DNA of 64,000 nucleotides from Actinopolyspora saharensis (GTDB lineage Bacteria; Actinomycetota; Actinomycetes; Mycobacteriales; Pseudonocardiaceae): NCBI RefSeq assembly GCF_900100925.1, contig NZ_FNKO01000002.1, positions 682,001 to 746,000 of the forward strand, read 5' to 3'. Shown piece by piece: positions 41,841 to 50,127 of this stretch (position 1 is its first letter; each line of letters starts with the position of its first letter). The notes under the pieces were generated by a model. It saw only the letters and a program-made list of their open reading frames with translations, ran no database searches and was not told where the DNA came from. The position numbers and the translations under genes were made by a program.

Positions 41841-42464
41841 GTGTCGGTAGTCGATACGATGCTCGCGCAATTGCCCACCCCGGTACGCACGGTCGCGGTC
41901 AGACATCGCGAGCTGCTGAAGTTCACCTTCGTCGGGGCGAGCACCTTCGTCATCGACACGTCGCTGTTCTACGTGCTCAAGTGGACCGTGCTCGCGCCGA
42001 AGCCGGTCACCGCCAAGGTCCTCGCCGTGCTCATCGCGACGATCGTGTCCTACCTCCTCAACAGGGAGTGGGCCTTCCGCACGCGCGGCGGGCGGGAACG
42101 TCGCCACGAGGCGAGCCTGTACTTCCTGTTCAGCGGAATAGCCGTCGCCCTCTACGCGGCGCCGCTGTGGATCTCCCGCTACGCCCTGCACCTGCAGACG
42201 CCGCACACGAGCAGACTGGTCGAGGAGATCGCCGACTTCACCGCCGGGCAGCTGCTCGGCGTCCTGCTGGGCATGGCCTTCCGCTGGTGGGCCTTCCGCA
42301 AGTGGGTCTTTCCCGCCGACCGGGGCACCTCCCGCAGCGGCGGCAGGACCGAGGCTCCGTGGGAGGGCGCGGACCGACCGGTGGCCGAGCCCCCGTCACG
42401 CGAACCCACCCGGGGCTCGGCGGGAACGAGTGTCCCGACCACCGGCGCGGAAAACCTCCACTAG
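41841..42464 (+). CDS. GtrA-family membrane protein
   Basis: A 207-aa GtrA protein with four membrane spans at about residues 25-45, 52-74, 93-115 and 128-150. Motifs: FTFVGASTFVIDTSLFYVLK near 26, YLLNREWAFR near 70 and MAFRWWAFRKWVF near 146. GtrA proteins flip or position polyprenyl-linked sugars for glycosylation of outer glycans, which suits the arabinogalactan context. The last 45 residues are a polar, glycine-rich tail. It is the counterpart of Rv3277, next to purK. It starts at GTG 41841. Confidence 0.9.
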   Translation: MSVVDTMLAQLPTPVRTVAVRHRELLKFTFVGASTFVIDTSLFYVLKWTVLAPKPVTAKVLAVLIATIVSYLLNREWAFRTRGGRERRHEASLYFLFSGIAVALYAAPLWISRYALHLQTPHTSRLVEEIADFTAGQLLGVLLGMAFRWWAFRKWVFPADRGTSRSGGRTEAPWEGADRPVAEPPSREPTRGSAGTSVPTTGAENLH

Positions 42465-42616
42465 CGCGGCTCGTGGTGGTGCTCGACGTGAGCAGGCCCC
42501 TCAGCAGCGTCGGCCCAGCGGAGCCGCAGGCGCAGCAGCCCCACCGGGAACTCCCGACCAGAGCTTCACACCAACACAGGCGCTTCGAACCTGCGCAGCC
42601 GGCACCGCCGCGGGTT

Positions 42617-42703
42617 CTCAGTCGCGGGTCTCGCGAGGACAGCCTCGACGTTGTGTAGGTCGCTACCCGATGTCGAGGATCCCGCAGCGAGACCCCGACT
42701 GAG
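42617..42703 (+). repeat. structured intergenic element, copy A
   Basis: The clearest copy (87 bp), between the converging ends of GtrA and the GH43 gene. Stems from outside in: CTCAGTCG/CGACTGAG (8), GGGTCTCGC/GCGAGACCC (9), CCTCGAC/GTCGAGG (7), GTAG/CTAC (4) with apex GTCG. The internal loops are GAGGACAG opposite ATCCCGCA, and GTTGT opposite CCGAT. An associated upstream motif runs from about 42570 to 42616 (CAGGCGCTTCGAACCTGCG, then GGCACCGCCGCGGGTT). Confidence 0.85.
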
Positions 42704-42752
42704 GTTCCGCCAGGCGACCCACCAAGCAGAGGGAGTCGCCGATCTCCTGTCA

Positions 42753-44240
42753 CTAAATCCGGAAGGTAGCCCGCTCCCGATCGGCCCTGCTCCGCGGCCG
42801 TTCGACGACCAGCCTGCCCTCGCGGTGCGCGAGGTAGCTGTGCGGATCCTCCGACAGCCGGAAGGACACCCCGCCGCGACCGGCCAACCCCTCCTCGCGG
42901 AGGAATCCGCTCGCCCTGCGGTACTCGTCGCTGTCCGCGTAGGGCTTCACGACTGGTGTGCCCTCGCTGACTCGGACGTGGTGCTCGGGGAGGTCGACGC
43001 AGCGCAGCGCCACCCTGCCCGGGTCGAGGAATCCCGGAACGATCCGGAACTGGCTCCGCTCGACCCGGTCGTCGACCCGGTCGACGACGAGCCGGCCGCC
43101 TTCCCCGTGCCGCACGAACGAGTCCGGGCTGTCCAGCGGTGAGAGCCGGACCACGGGCTCGCCCTCCGCGATCGGCACCCCGAGCGCAGGCGTTCCGTCC
43201 GGGTACCAGTTCAGCTTCTGCACCCTGGTGTGCCGGTTCGGGTCGTACAGCGGATCGCCTTCGATCCCGCGGTAGGAGCGCGCGTGGTAGACGAGCACGT
43301 CGGTCTCGCCGTCCTCGGCCACCGTGAAGGAGTTGTGCCCGGGGCCGAACCTGCTGTTGGCCTCGTTGGTCTCCATCACCGGCCGGGGCGACTTGGTCCA
43401 GGAGGCCGGATCGAGCAGGTCGGAGCGGGCATCGGCGGTCAGCAGCCCCACGCAGTAGTTGGCGTCGGTGGCGCTGGCCGAGAAGGTCATGAAGACCCGC
43501 CCGTTGCGGACCAGCACGTACGCGCCCTCGTTGACCTTGAAGCCCCTGGTCTCCCAGTCCTCGGTCGGCACGGCGATGCGCACGGGATCGCCCTTGATCT
43601 TCAGCGGGGAGTCCATCTCGGCGATGTAGAGGTTGCTGCTGGTGTCGATCCCGGGTTCCTCCTGGGCCCACACGTAGTAGCGGGTGCCCGCGTGCTCGAA
43701 CGTGGTGGCGTCGAGCGCGAAGGTGTCCCAGGCCGTCTCGACCTGTCCGCGCAGCTGCCAGGCGTCCTCGCGGGGGTCTTCCGCCCGGGACTCGAGCACG
43801 TACATCCTGATCCGGAAGACGTCGTCGGAGTCGCCCGCGGCGAAGTAGATGTACCAGCGCCCGTCGATGCGGTGCAGCTCCGGCGCCCAGATGTGGCCGG
43901 CCATCTTCCCCGACTTCGGACGTCTCCAGACGGTGCTCTCCCTGGTGTGGGCCAGGCCGTCGATGGTGGGCGCCCCGCGCACCACGATGCGGTCGTACTC
44001 GGGCACCGAGCCGGTCATGTAGTACATCCCGCGGTGCGGAGGCGTGATGAGCGGATCGGCACGCTGCTCGATCAACGGGTCACGGGTGGTCAGCGCGGGC
44101 CCCGCCTTCTCCTGGGGCCGACCGTTTCCCGGATGACCGGTCTCGGCCGTGGCGGCGGCCGGGGAGACGAGGGCGGCCCCGGCCGCCAGTGCTCCGGTTC
44201 CCCGCAGCAGCGCGCGGCGGTTCGGGTTGTGCGGTGTCAT
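42753..44240 (-). CDS. secreted GH43 alpha-L-arabinofuranosidase with AbfB domain
   Basis: A 495-aa exported arabinofuranosidase. The Tat-like signal NRRALLRGTGALAAGAALV starts at about residue 7. The GH43 five-blade domain follows: DPLITPPHRG (general base Asp) near residue 60, WAPELHRIDGRWYIYFAAGD near 117 (region) and NEGAYVLVRNGRVFMTFSAS near 230 with the acid Glu in EG. About 365-495 is an AbfB (CBM42) beta-trefoil (SFVRHGEGGRLVV, HYLR-like blocks). It should release arabinose from arabinan or arabinoxylan outside the cell. The ATG 44240 has AAGGAA 9 bp upstream; a GTG at 44270 that overlaps the GH51 stop is the alternative. It is coupled to the GH51 gene. Confidence 0.9.
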   Translation of the reverse strand: MTPHNPNRRALLRGTGALAAGAALVSPAAATAETGHPGNGRPQEKAGPALTTRDPLIEQRADPLITPPHRGMYYMTGSVPEYDRIVVRGAPTIDGLAHTRESTVWRRPKSGKMAGHIWAPELHRIDGRWYIYFAAGDSDDVFRIRMYVLESRAEDPREDAWQLRGQVETAWDTFALDATTFEHAGTRYYVWAQEEPGIDTSSNLYIAEMDSPLKIKGDPVRIAVPTEDWETRGFKVNEGAYVLVRNGRVFMTFSASATDANYCVGLLTADARSDLLDPASWTKSPRPVMETNEANSRFGPGHNSFTVAEDGETDVLVYHARSYRGIEGDPLYDPNRHTRVQKLNWYPDGTPALGVPIAEGEPVVRLSPLDSPDSFVRHGEGGRLVVDRVDDRVERSQFRIVPGFLDPGRVALRCVDLPEHHVRVSEGTPVVKPYADSDEYRRASGFLREEGLAGRGGVSFRLSEDPHSYLAHREGRLVVERPRSRADRERATFRI

Positions 44241-44266
44241 GTGCCTGGGTTCCTTTCCGGGGGTGC

Positions 44267-46309
44267 TCACGAATCGGTGCGCGGCCGGTCGCCCGGTGTC
44301 TTGATCCGCATGAAGCTGATCGAGTGGGCCGGGAACGTGTGCTCGAACTGCTGGCTCACGCCTTGCACGGTGGAGTGCTCCGGCCGGATCGGCTGCGAGC
44401 CCTTCGTGTTGACCGCGTCCGGGTCACCGTGCAGAGTGGTCAGTTCCGCCGCGGGGGCGACCTCGTCCGCGCCCTCGATGTTCAACCGCACCCGTGCCGC
44501 GTCGTCGCGCGCGTTGACGACCTTGACGATCAGCTCTCCGGTCCGGTCGTCGCGGGTGACCACCTGGTAGACGGGTTTGACCCCGTTCTTCTCGTCGGAC
44601 CGCGCGAGCTCGCTGGGCACCACCTCGTCGCCGACGTTGTTGGCGAACAGCTTCTGGGCCTCGTAGCTCGTCGAGCCCCACGACTCGTCGTTGTCGAACC
44701 AGATCATGTCCGGAGTCCACTGCGGACTGTCCTCGTGGGCCAGCAGCGGGGCGTAGGAGCTCATGCGCACCACGTCGGCGTTGCGTTCCAGCCCGGTCAT
44801 GTACGCCGCCTCGGCCAGCGCGTTCTCGAACCTGTTGCCCTCCGAGGCGAACTCGGTCAACGAGACCTTCGGCCCGGATCGGTCGTAGGAGTCGTACCGC
44901 TCCGTGTTCTCGAGGAACCACTGCGGGTTGTTGTAGTAGTGCTCGTCGACCATCTCCGCGTTCTGCTCGCGGGCGAGCTCCCAGGCACGGTCGAAGGTGG
45001 CTCCGCTGTCGTCGGGCCCCGAGTTGGCGACCACGGTGATCCCGGGGTAGCGCTGCTCGATGGCGTCGCGGAACTTCTCGAAGTGCTCGTAGAAGTCCTC
45101 GGGGAGGTTCTCCTCGTTGCCCACGGCCAGGTGCGTGAGACTGAAGGGCTCGGGGTGCCCCATGGCCGCGCGCTTGGCCCCCCACTCGGTGTCGACCGAC
45201 CCGTTGGCGAACTGGATCAGGTCGAGGGTGTCCTGGATGTGGCGCTGCAACAGCTGCGGGTCGTGGGTGGCCTTGTCCTCACCGCAACCGGTGACCAGCG
45301 CGGGAACCACCGGAAGCGGCATGGCACCGATGTTCTCGGCGAACCGGAAGTACTCGTAGAAGCCGAGTCCGTAGGACTGGTTGTAGCCCCAGAAGTTGGC
45401 GTTGGTGGGGCGCTGCTCGACCGGGCCCACGGTGTCCTTCCACTGGTAGGAGCGGCGCCGCTCCCAGTCGGGGGCCTGGTAGGACTCGTGGCTGCCGGTG
45501 TTGACGAGGCATCCGCCGGGAAAGCGCAGGAAACCGGGGTCGAGGGCTTCGATCTTGCTGGCCAGGTCCTTGCGCAGCCCGTTGGGCTCGCCCTTGAAGG
45601 TCTCGCGCGGGAAGAGCGAGACCATGTCCATCCGCACGGTTCCCGAGCCGTGCGCGAGCACGCGCAGCCCACCGGTGTCGGTGTCGCTGTGCGCCGCGAA
45701 GGTGCCGGTGTACTCGGTCCACTCGTCACCCCGGACCTGGAGCCGCATGGTGCGCCCCACCGGGGAGCCGGAACCGTCGGTGGCCGTGACGCTCAGCGGG
45801 GTACCGCCGGGTTGGTCGCTGCGGGCCCAGATCGAGAAGTCGTACTTCTCGCCGCGCTTCAGCGCCATCCCGGAGTGGTACCCGGCGTTGGTCACGCCGT
45901 AGGCGGAGTCGCGCCGTCCGTCACCGTTCAGTTCCAGCCGCAGGTAGCGGCGGTTGTTCTCGTTGAGCCGCTCGGAGTCGTCGAGCACCTCGGTGGTTCC
46001 CGAGGCGCCGCCGGTCGAAGTGGGCTCCCACGCCGTCATCGGGGTGTAGGAGGGGTTGTCCACCTCGTCGTACTCGAAGGAGCGGTTGCGGACCTTTTCC
46101 GCGTAGAGGCCTCCGTCGGCCGCGTCGTTGATGTCCTCGTAGAAGACCCCGTGCATGGTCTCGGGGATGGAAGTCGTCTCACCGGACGTGTTTATCCGCA
46201 GGGAGTGCTCGGGGGCGGGGGACTCGGAGGCACCGGCCGCGGCGGGGGCCAGGGTCGCGCCGAGCAGCGCGGCCGTGATCAGGCCGAACGCCGGCTGTAA
46301 TCGGGACAT
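44267..46309 (-). CDS. secreted GH51 alpha-L-arabinofuranosidase
   Basis: A 680-aa exported enzyme. Residues 1-28 are a Sec signal (LITAALLGATLAPAAAGAS). A carbohydrate-binding-like domain lies at about 95-230 (SAYGVTNAGYHSGMALKRGEKYDFSIWAR, region). The GH51 barrel has FLRFPGGCLVN near 258, the acid/base pair in VGNEENLPE near 396 and the nucleophile in SLTEFASE near 479. The C-terminal beta domain (from about 560) ends HSISFMRIK. It works with the GH43 enzyme from the same operon on arabinose side chains. GGAG is 6 bp before ATG 46309, and a palindrome lies upstream at 46359-46373. Confidence 0.92.
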   Translation of the reverse strand: MSRLQPAFGLITAALLGATLAPAAAGASESPAPEHSLRINTSGETTSIPETMHGVFYEDINDAADGGLYAEKVRNRSFEYDEVDNPSYTPMTAWEPTSTGGASGTTEVLDDSERLNENNRRYLRLELNGDGRRDSAYGVTNAGYHSGMALKRGEKYDFSIWARSDQPGGTPLSVTATDGSGSPVGRTMRLQVRGDEWTEYTGTFAAHSDTDTGGLRVLAHGSGTVRMDMVSLFPRETFKGEPNGLRKDLASKIEALDPGFLRFPGGCLVNTGSHESYQAPDWERRRSYQWKDTVGPVEQRPTNANFWGYNQSYGLGFYEYFRFAENIGAMPLPVVPALVTGCGEDKATHDPQLLQRHIQDTLDLIQFANGSVDTEWGAKRAAMGHPEPFSLTHLAVGNEENLPEDFYEHFEKFRDAIEQRYPGITVVANSGPDDSGATFDRAWELAREQNAEMVDEHYYNNPQWFLENTERYDSYDRSGPKVSLTEFASEGNRFENALAEAAYMTGLERNADVVRMSSYAPLLAHEDSPQWTPDMIWFDNDESWGSTSYEAQKLFANNVGDEVVPSELARSDEKNGVKPVYQVVTRDDRTGELIVKVVNARDDAARVRLNIEGADEVAPAAELTTLHGDPDAVNTKGSQPIRPEHSTVQGVSQQFEHTFPAHSISFMRIKTPGDRPRTDS

Positions 46310-46358
46310 GCGGGCTCCAGGTGGTTTCCGATGACCGTGACTCACAACGTCTGACATA

Positions 46359-46373
46359 TCGAACCAAGTTCGA
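46359..46373. promoter_or_regulatory. palindrome upstream of the arabinofuranosidase operon
   Basis: TCGAAC, CAA, GTTCGA is a perfect 6-bp inverted repeat, 50 bp before the GH51 start. It is a candidate operator for sugar control. No regulator gene lies beside it apart from the two-component system upstream. Confidence 0.45.
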
Positions 46374-46526
46374 CATTCCGGAAATGTAACCACGATCACG
46401 TCACCGGTCAACAGCACGTGTCCACCGGAGAGCACAGCGATGACGAACGGGCAACGACGAGCGGTCAGCAGCGCCGCACCACCACGGCCCCACGTCCGCG
46501 GAAGCGCCGGAACTCGGGGCGGGGAC

Positions 46527-47801
46527 TCAGCGCGGCGTCGAGTCGGTCCTCCACGGAACGCCCAGCACGTCATCCGCCCTGGCCACGGGCAGGTAGACCT
46601 CGAACGTCGCGGGCCGGGCCGAACTGAGCTCCAAACGTCCCCCGTCCGCCTCGACGAGCGCACGGGCCAGCGCCAGCCCCACCCCGGTGGAACCGCCACC
46701 GGAGAACCCGCGGGCGAAGACGTGCGGCACCAGCTCGTCGGGCACCCCGCTGCCGCTGTCACCCACCTGCACGAGCACCGTCCCGCTGCCGTACCGCGCG
46801 CTCAGGGAAACCGCCCCCTCCCCGTGGCGCAGCGCGTTGTCCAGCAGAACTCCGATGGTCTCCCGCAACCGCGCCGGAGTCGCCCGCGCCAGCAGACCGT
46901 CCGCTATGCGCAGCCGCAGGGTCCTCCCCTCGGTGCGGAACTGCTCGCGCCACTCCTCCGCGACGTCGGCCAGTTCGGCCGAGACGTCCAGCGGCTCGGC
47001 GTCCCGAGCGCGCGCGGCCGTGGCGGCCGCGAGCAGGTCGTCCAGCACTCCGGAAAGACGTTCCGCCTGCTCCAGGGCGGCCCCGGCCTCCTCCGCCGTT
47101 TCGGGGTCGTCCGTCTCGGTCAAGGCCTCCAACCGCAGCTGCAGCGCGGTCAACCTGCTGCGCAACTGGTGCGAGACGTCCCCGACCAGCTCGCGCTCCC
47201 GCTGCATGAGCTGCGACAGCGCTGCCCCGGAGGCGTCCAGCGCGTCGGCCACCCGGTCCAGCTCGGGCACGCCGTGGCGTCTGGGGTCGGCCCGGAAGTC
47301 GCCCGCACCCAGCCTGTTCGCCCGATCGGCCACGTGCTGCAGCGGCTCGGCGAGCCTGCGCGCGGTGAGGATCGCGACGAAACCACCCGCGGCGGCCGAG
47401 AGCACCGCCAGCAGCAGCACACCGCCGGCCACCTGGACCTGCTGGGTACGCACCGGTCCGCTGGGCAGTGCCAGCCGCACGGTACCGCTGCGCACCATCG
47501 AGACCTGCTCGACCAGCGGATCCTCGCCCGGATCCGCCCCGTAGGTGTACTCGTGGTCCCGCACCCGCACCGTCAACCTGGCGTCGTTGGGCACCACCAG
47601 CCGCACGTTGGTGAGGTCTATGGGGTTGCCCGCGGCGATCTGCTCGTCCAGCCGGGTGGCTATCTGCTGGGCCCTGGTCGCCAGATCGCCGCGCTTGACG
47701 TCCTCGACCAGTTTCAGAGCGCTGACGGCGAGCGGTATCCCGAGCACGAACGCCGTAACCGCGACGGCGAGCAAGGTCGCCTGCAGCAGCCGCCTGCGCA
47801 T
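46527..47801 (-). CDS. sensor histidine kinase
   Basis: A 424-aa membrane histidine kinase. Spans at about residues 8-30 and 123-145 frame a short outside sensor loop of about 90 residues. HAMP follows at about 146-200. The H-box is VGDVSHQLRSRLTAL near 206 (phospho-acceptor His), the N-box LLDNALRHGEG near 316, G1 VGDSGSGVP near 345 and G2 GGSTGVGLALARALVEA near 366. It lies 22 bp after its response regulator gene. The signal is unknown; the loop has no named fold. Confidence 0.93.
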   Translation of the reverse strand: MRRRLLQATLLAVAVTAFVLGIPLAVSALKLVEDVKRGDLATRAQQIATRLDEQIAAGNPIDLTNVRLVVPNDARLTVRVRDHEYTYGADPGEDPLVEQVSMVRSGTVRLALPSGPVRTQQVQVAGGVLLLAVLSAAAGGFVAILTARRLAEPLQHVADRANRLGAGDFRADPRRHGVPELDRVADALDASGAALSQLMQRERELVGDVSHQLRSRLTALQLRLEALTETDDPETAEEAGAALEQAERLSGVLDDLLAAATAARARDAEPLDVSAELADVAEEWREQFRTEGRTLRLRIADGLLARATPARLRETIGVLLDNALRHGEGAVSLSARYGSGTVLVQVGDSGSGVPDELVPHVFARGFSGGGSTGVGLALARALVEADGGRLELSSARPATFEVYLPVARADDVLGVPWRTDSTPR

Positions 47802-47823
47802 TCGAAAGGCCCCCGAAACCGAT

Positions 47824-48498
47824 TCAGTCGATGTTGAAGCGGAAACCGACCCCGCGTACCGTCGATATCCGCTGCTCGGCCGTGCGGTAGTGCCCGTCGC
47901 CGAGCTTGCGCCGTAACCAGGAGATGTGCATGTCCAGGGTCTTGCTGCCCTTCTTGCCGGGCTCCGGCCACACCTGCTGCAGGATCTGCTCCCTGGTGAC
48001 GACTTCTCCCGCGTGCCACATCAGCACGCGCAGCAGCTCGAACTCCTTGTTGGCGAGCTGCACCTCGTGGTCGTCCACGAGCACGCGCCGGGCGGTCAGC
48101 TCCAGGCGGACGCCGCCCGCCTCCAGGGTTTCGGGAGCCCCGCGCCGCAGCAGCGCGCGGATCCGAGCCATCAGCTCCGCCAGGCGGAAGGGCTTGGCGA
48201 CGTAGTCATCGGCGCCCGCGTCCAGCCCGACCACGAAGTCGACCTCGTCGGTCCGCGCCGTGAGCATCAACACAGGAGTCCCCCGCCCCTGGGCACGGAG
48301 GCGACGACAGACCTCCAAACCGTCCATCCCGGGCAACCCGAGATCGAGTACCAGCAGATCCACACTTCCCGAGCACGTCTCGCTCAACGCCGCGTTGCCG
48401 TCCTCGAGCACCTGGACCGAATATCCCTCCCGTTGCAGAGCTCTGGACAACGGCATCGCGATGGCTGGATCGTCCTCGGCCAGCAGCACTACGCTCAC
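47824..48498 (-). CDS. OmpR-family response regulator
   Basis: A 224-aa response regulator. The receiver has LLAEDDPAIAMPL near residue 5, the phospho-Asp in LLVLDLGLPGMDG near 50, the Thr in VLMLTART near 78 and Lys in VAKPFRLAELM near 101. Residues 125-224 are a winged-helix OmpR/PhoB domain (LANKEFELLRVLM, VVTREQILQQVW, RGVGFRF). The start is GTG 48498. It is the first gene of the pair with the kinase. Its targets are not known; the arabinofuranosidase operon lies downstream on the same strand. Confidence 0.93.
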   Translation of the reverse strand: MSVVLLAEDDPAIAMPLSRALQREGYSVQVLEDGNAALSETCSGSVDLLVLDLGLPGMDGLEVCRRLRAQGRGTPVLMLTARTDEVDFVVGLDAGADDYVAKPFRLAELMARIRALLRRGAPETLEAGGVRLELTARRVLVDDHEVQLANKEFELLRVLMWHAGEVVTREQILQQVWPEPGKKGSKTLDMHISWLRRKLGDGHYRTAEQRISTVRGVGFRFNID

Positions 48499-48689
48499 CT
48501 GTCCCAGCCTAGTTGCACTCGAGAAGTCCGAACTTTTGGTGGTTTTGTCCCATCCGCACGAGTGCGCACGCGGCGCATTGCCCGGCTGCGGCCTCCGCCA
48601 CGCAACCACCCACGACAAGCCAGTCCCCGAAAAAGCCTCCACCCAACGCAGCCGCTTACGGGCCCGAGCAATCGGCACCGCCGCGGGTT

Positions 48690-48775
48690 CTCAGTCGAGT
48701 GCCCGGCGAGGAAGGCCCGACGTTGTGTAGGCCGCTACCCGATGTCGGGGCACCCGCAGCCGGGCGCCGACTGAG
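48690..48775 (+). repeat. structured intergenic element, copy B
   Basis: An 86-bp copy. Outer stem CTCAGTCG/CGACTGAG is the same as in copy A; stem 2 is GTGCCCGGC/GCCGGGCGC, a different sequence that still pairs (one T-G); stem 3 is CCCGAC/GTCGGG; apex GTAG-GCCG-CTAC. Upstream GGCACCGCCGCGGGTT and downstream GTTCCACCACGCAACCACC are shared with other copies. Confidence 0.85.
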
Positions 48776-48872
48776 GTTCCACCACGCAACCACCTACGCC
48801 AAGGCAGTCCCCGAAAAAGTCTCACCCCAACGCAGGCGCTCTGAGCCTGACCAGGAGGAGAAGCTCCGGTGC

Positions 48873-48958
48873 GTGAGTCGGAAGCATTGCAAGGCCGGGC
48901 CGCTCGCCGCGTAGGTGGCTACTCGATGTCGGGCACCCGGAGCCGGGCGCCGACTGAG
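48873..48958 (+). repeat. structured intergenic element, copy C (left arm decayed)
   Basis: The right half (GTAGGTGGCTACTCGATGTCGGG, shown as a region at 48911-48933, then GCCGGGCGCCGACTGAG) is the same as in copy D. The left arm is altered (GTGAGTCGGAAGC), so the outer stem no longer forms. It lies in tandem 97 bp after copy B. Confidence 0.7.
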
Positions 48959-49017
48959 GTTCCGCCACCCGCACCGCCACGCAGAGGGAACCGACGAAGT
49001 CCTACTAAGCTACTGCT

Positions 49018-49797
49018 GTGAGCACACCTGATCTCTCCTTGGCCCACCTCCTCTCCGACCGCGCGGACGCCATCACCGGTGCGCGCTTCCGCTCCGCGGA
49101 CCTGCGCGTGAACAGCAAGCCCGACCGGACCCCCGTGACCGACGCGGACCTGGCGGTCGAGGACGCGGTGCGGGCCGAGCTGGCCGAGCACCGCCCGGAC
49201 GACCTCGTCGTCGGCGAGGAGCGCGGCGGGGACCTCACCAAGGGGCGTTTCTGGATCATCGACCCGATCGACGGGACCAAGAACTTCCTGCGCGGCTTGC
49301 CCGTCTGGGCGACGCTGACGGCTCTCGTCGAGGACGGCTCGCCGGTCGTGGGAGTCGTCAGCGCTCCGGCTCTGCACCGCCGCTGGTGGGCCTCCGCCGG
49401 CGGGGGCGCGTACCGGCGGATCGGCGCGGACGGTGCCGCCGAGCGGATCAACGTCTCCGGGGTGTCCGAGCTGGCCGACTCCTACCTGTCCACCACCCAC
49501 CTGAGCAGTTGGACGGAGCGGGAACTGCGCGCCGAATACCTCCGGCTGGTGGACGCCTGCTGGGAGAGCCGGGCCTTCGGGGACTTCTGGCAGCACTGCC
49601 TGGTCGCCGAGGGAGCGATCGATCTGGCCGCCGAGCCGCTGGCGAACGAGTGGGACCTGGCCGCCGTCCAGATCCTCGTCGAGGAGGCCGGAGGCAGCCT
49701 CACCGACCTGTCCGGGCAACGGCGCTTCGACGGCGGCGAGGCGCTGACCTCGAACGGTGCCGTGCACCGTGAAGCGCTGGAGCTGCTGGGCGGCTGA
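49018..49797 (+). CDS. hisN: histidinol-phosphatase, inositol-monophosphatase type
   Basis: A 259-aa metal-dependent phosphatase of the inositol monophosphatase fold, most like the actinobacterial HisN that removes phosphate from histidinol phosphate. Motifs: VTDADLAVE near residue 40, VGEERGGD near 65 (metal-binding Glu), WIIDPIDGTKNFLRG near 78 (metal-binding DPIDGT) and NEWDLAAVQILVEEAGG near 204 (WDLA). Other IMP-type phosphatases share these, so the substrate is likely but not certain. It starts at GTG 49018 and converges on the immunity-like gene at 49813. Confidence 0.88.
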   Translation: MSTPDLSLAHLLSDRADAITGARFRSADLRVNSKPDRTPVTDADLAVEDAVRAELAEHRPDDLVVGEERGGDLTKGRFWIIDPIDGTKNFLRGLPVWATLTALVEDGSPVVGVVSAPALHRRWWASAGGGAYRRIGADGAAERINVSGVSELADSYLSTTHLSSWTERELRAEYLRLVDACWESRAFGDFWQHCLVAEGAIDLAAEPLANEWDLAAVQILVEEAGGSLTDLSGQRRFDGGEALTSNGAVHREALELLGG

Positions 49798-49812
49798 CCG
49801 GCGCCCTCGCCG

Positions 49813-50127
49813 TCAGGAGTCGGACGCCTCCGGCATCCGGAAGCCCTTCGGCGGGGTGCTGCCGGTGTCGAGCTGGCCCACGGCGCCGCGCAGCGCCTGG
49901 GTCCAGGTCAACCGCCCGAACAGGTAGAAGCAGGCCACCTGTTCGGAGGTGAACCGCGCCCAGTCGTAGCGGTTGCCCTGCTCGCGCCAGAAGACGTCCC
50001 AAACCTGCTGCCCTCCGGAGTCGGTGCGCAGCAGGCACCACGCGTCCTCCGCCTCGGCTCCCAGGGACACCACCTGCGGCGGCACCCCCATCGACTCCAG
50101 CCAGCCCGCCAACGATTCGGTGTTCAT
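49813..50127 (-). CDS. candidate immunity protein for the TNT toxin
   Basis: A 104-aa soluble protein. Residues 25-75 (GAEAEDAWCLLRTDSGGQQVWDVFWREQGNRYDW, region) have the W-x-VF(W/Y)xE(R/Q)G pattern followed by a helix with FTSEQVACFYLFGRL, which recalls small immunity proteins seen after DUF4237/TNT toxins. No signal peptide or span, so it is cytoplasmic, where it could bind a toxin before export. Its ATG overlaps the toxin stop by 4 bp, so toxin and antidote are made together. It is shorter than the M. tuberculosis IFT and I see no clear match to it; the assignment rests on position and pattern. Confidence 0.72.
   Translation of the reverse strand: MNTESLAGWLESMGVPPQVVSLGAEAEDAWCLLRTDSGGQQVWDVFWREQGNRYDWARFTSEQVACFYLFGRLTWTQALRGAVGQLDTGSTPPKGFRMPEASDS

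Larger units (their letters stand above)
48499..49017. other. 519-bp intergenic region with two element copies
   Basis: The region between the divergent response regulator and hisN genes holds element copies B and C and flanking partial units. CTCCGCCACGCAACCACCCA near 48591 matches the right flank of an intact copy, so a third, lost copy may have been there. No coding frame is seen. Promoters for both flanking genes must lie at its edges. Confidence 0.7.
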
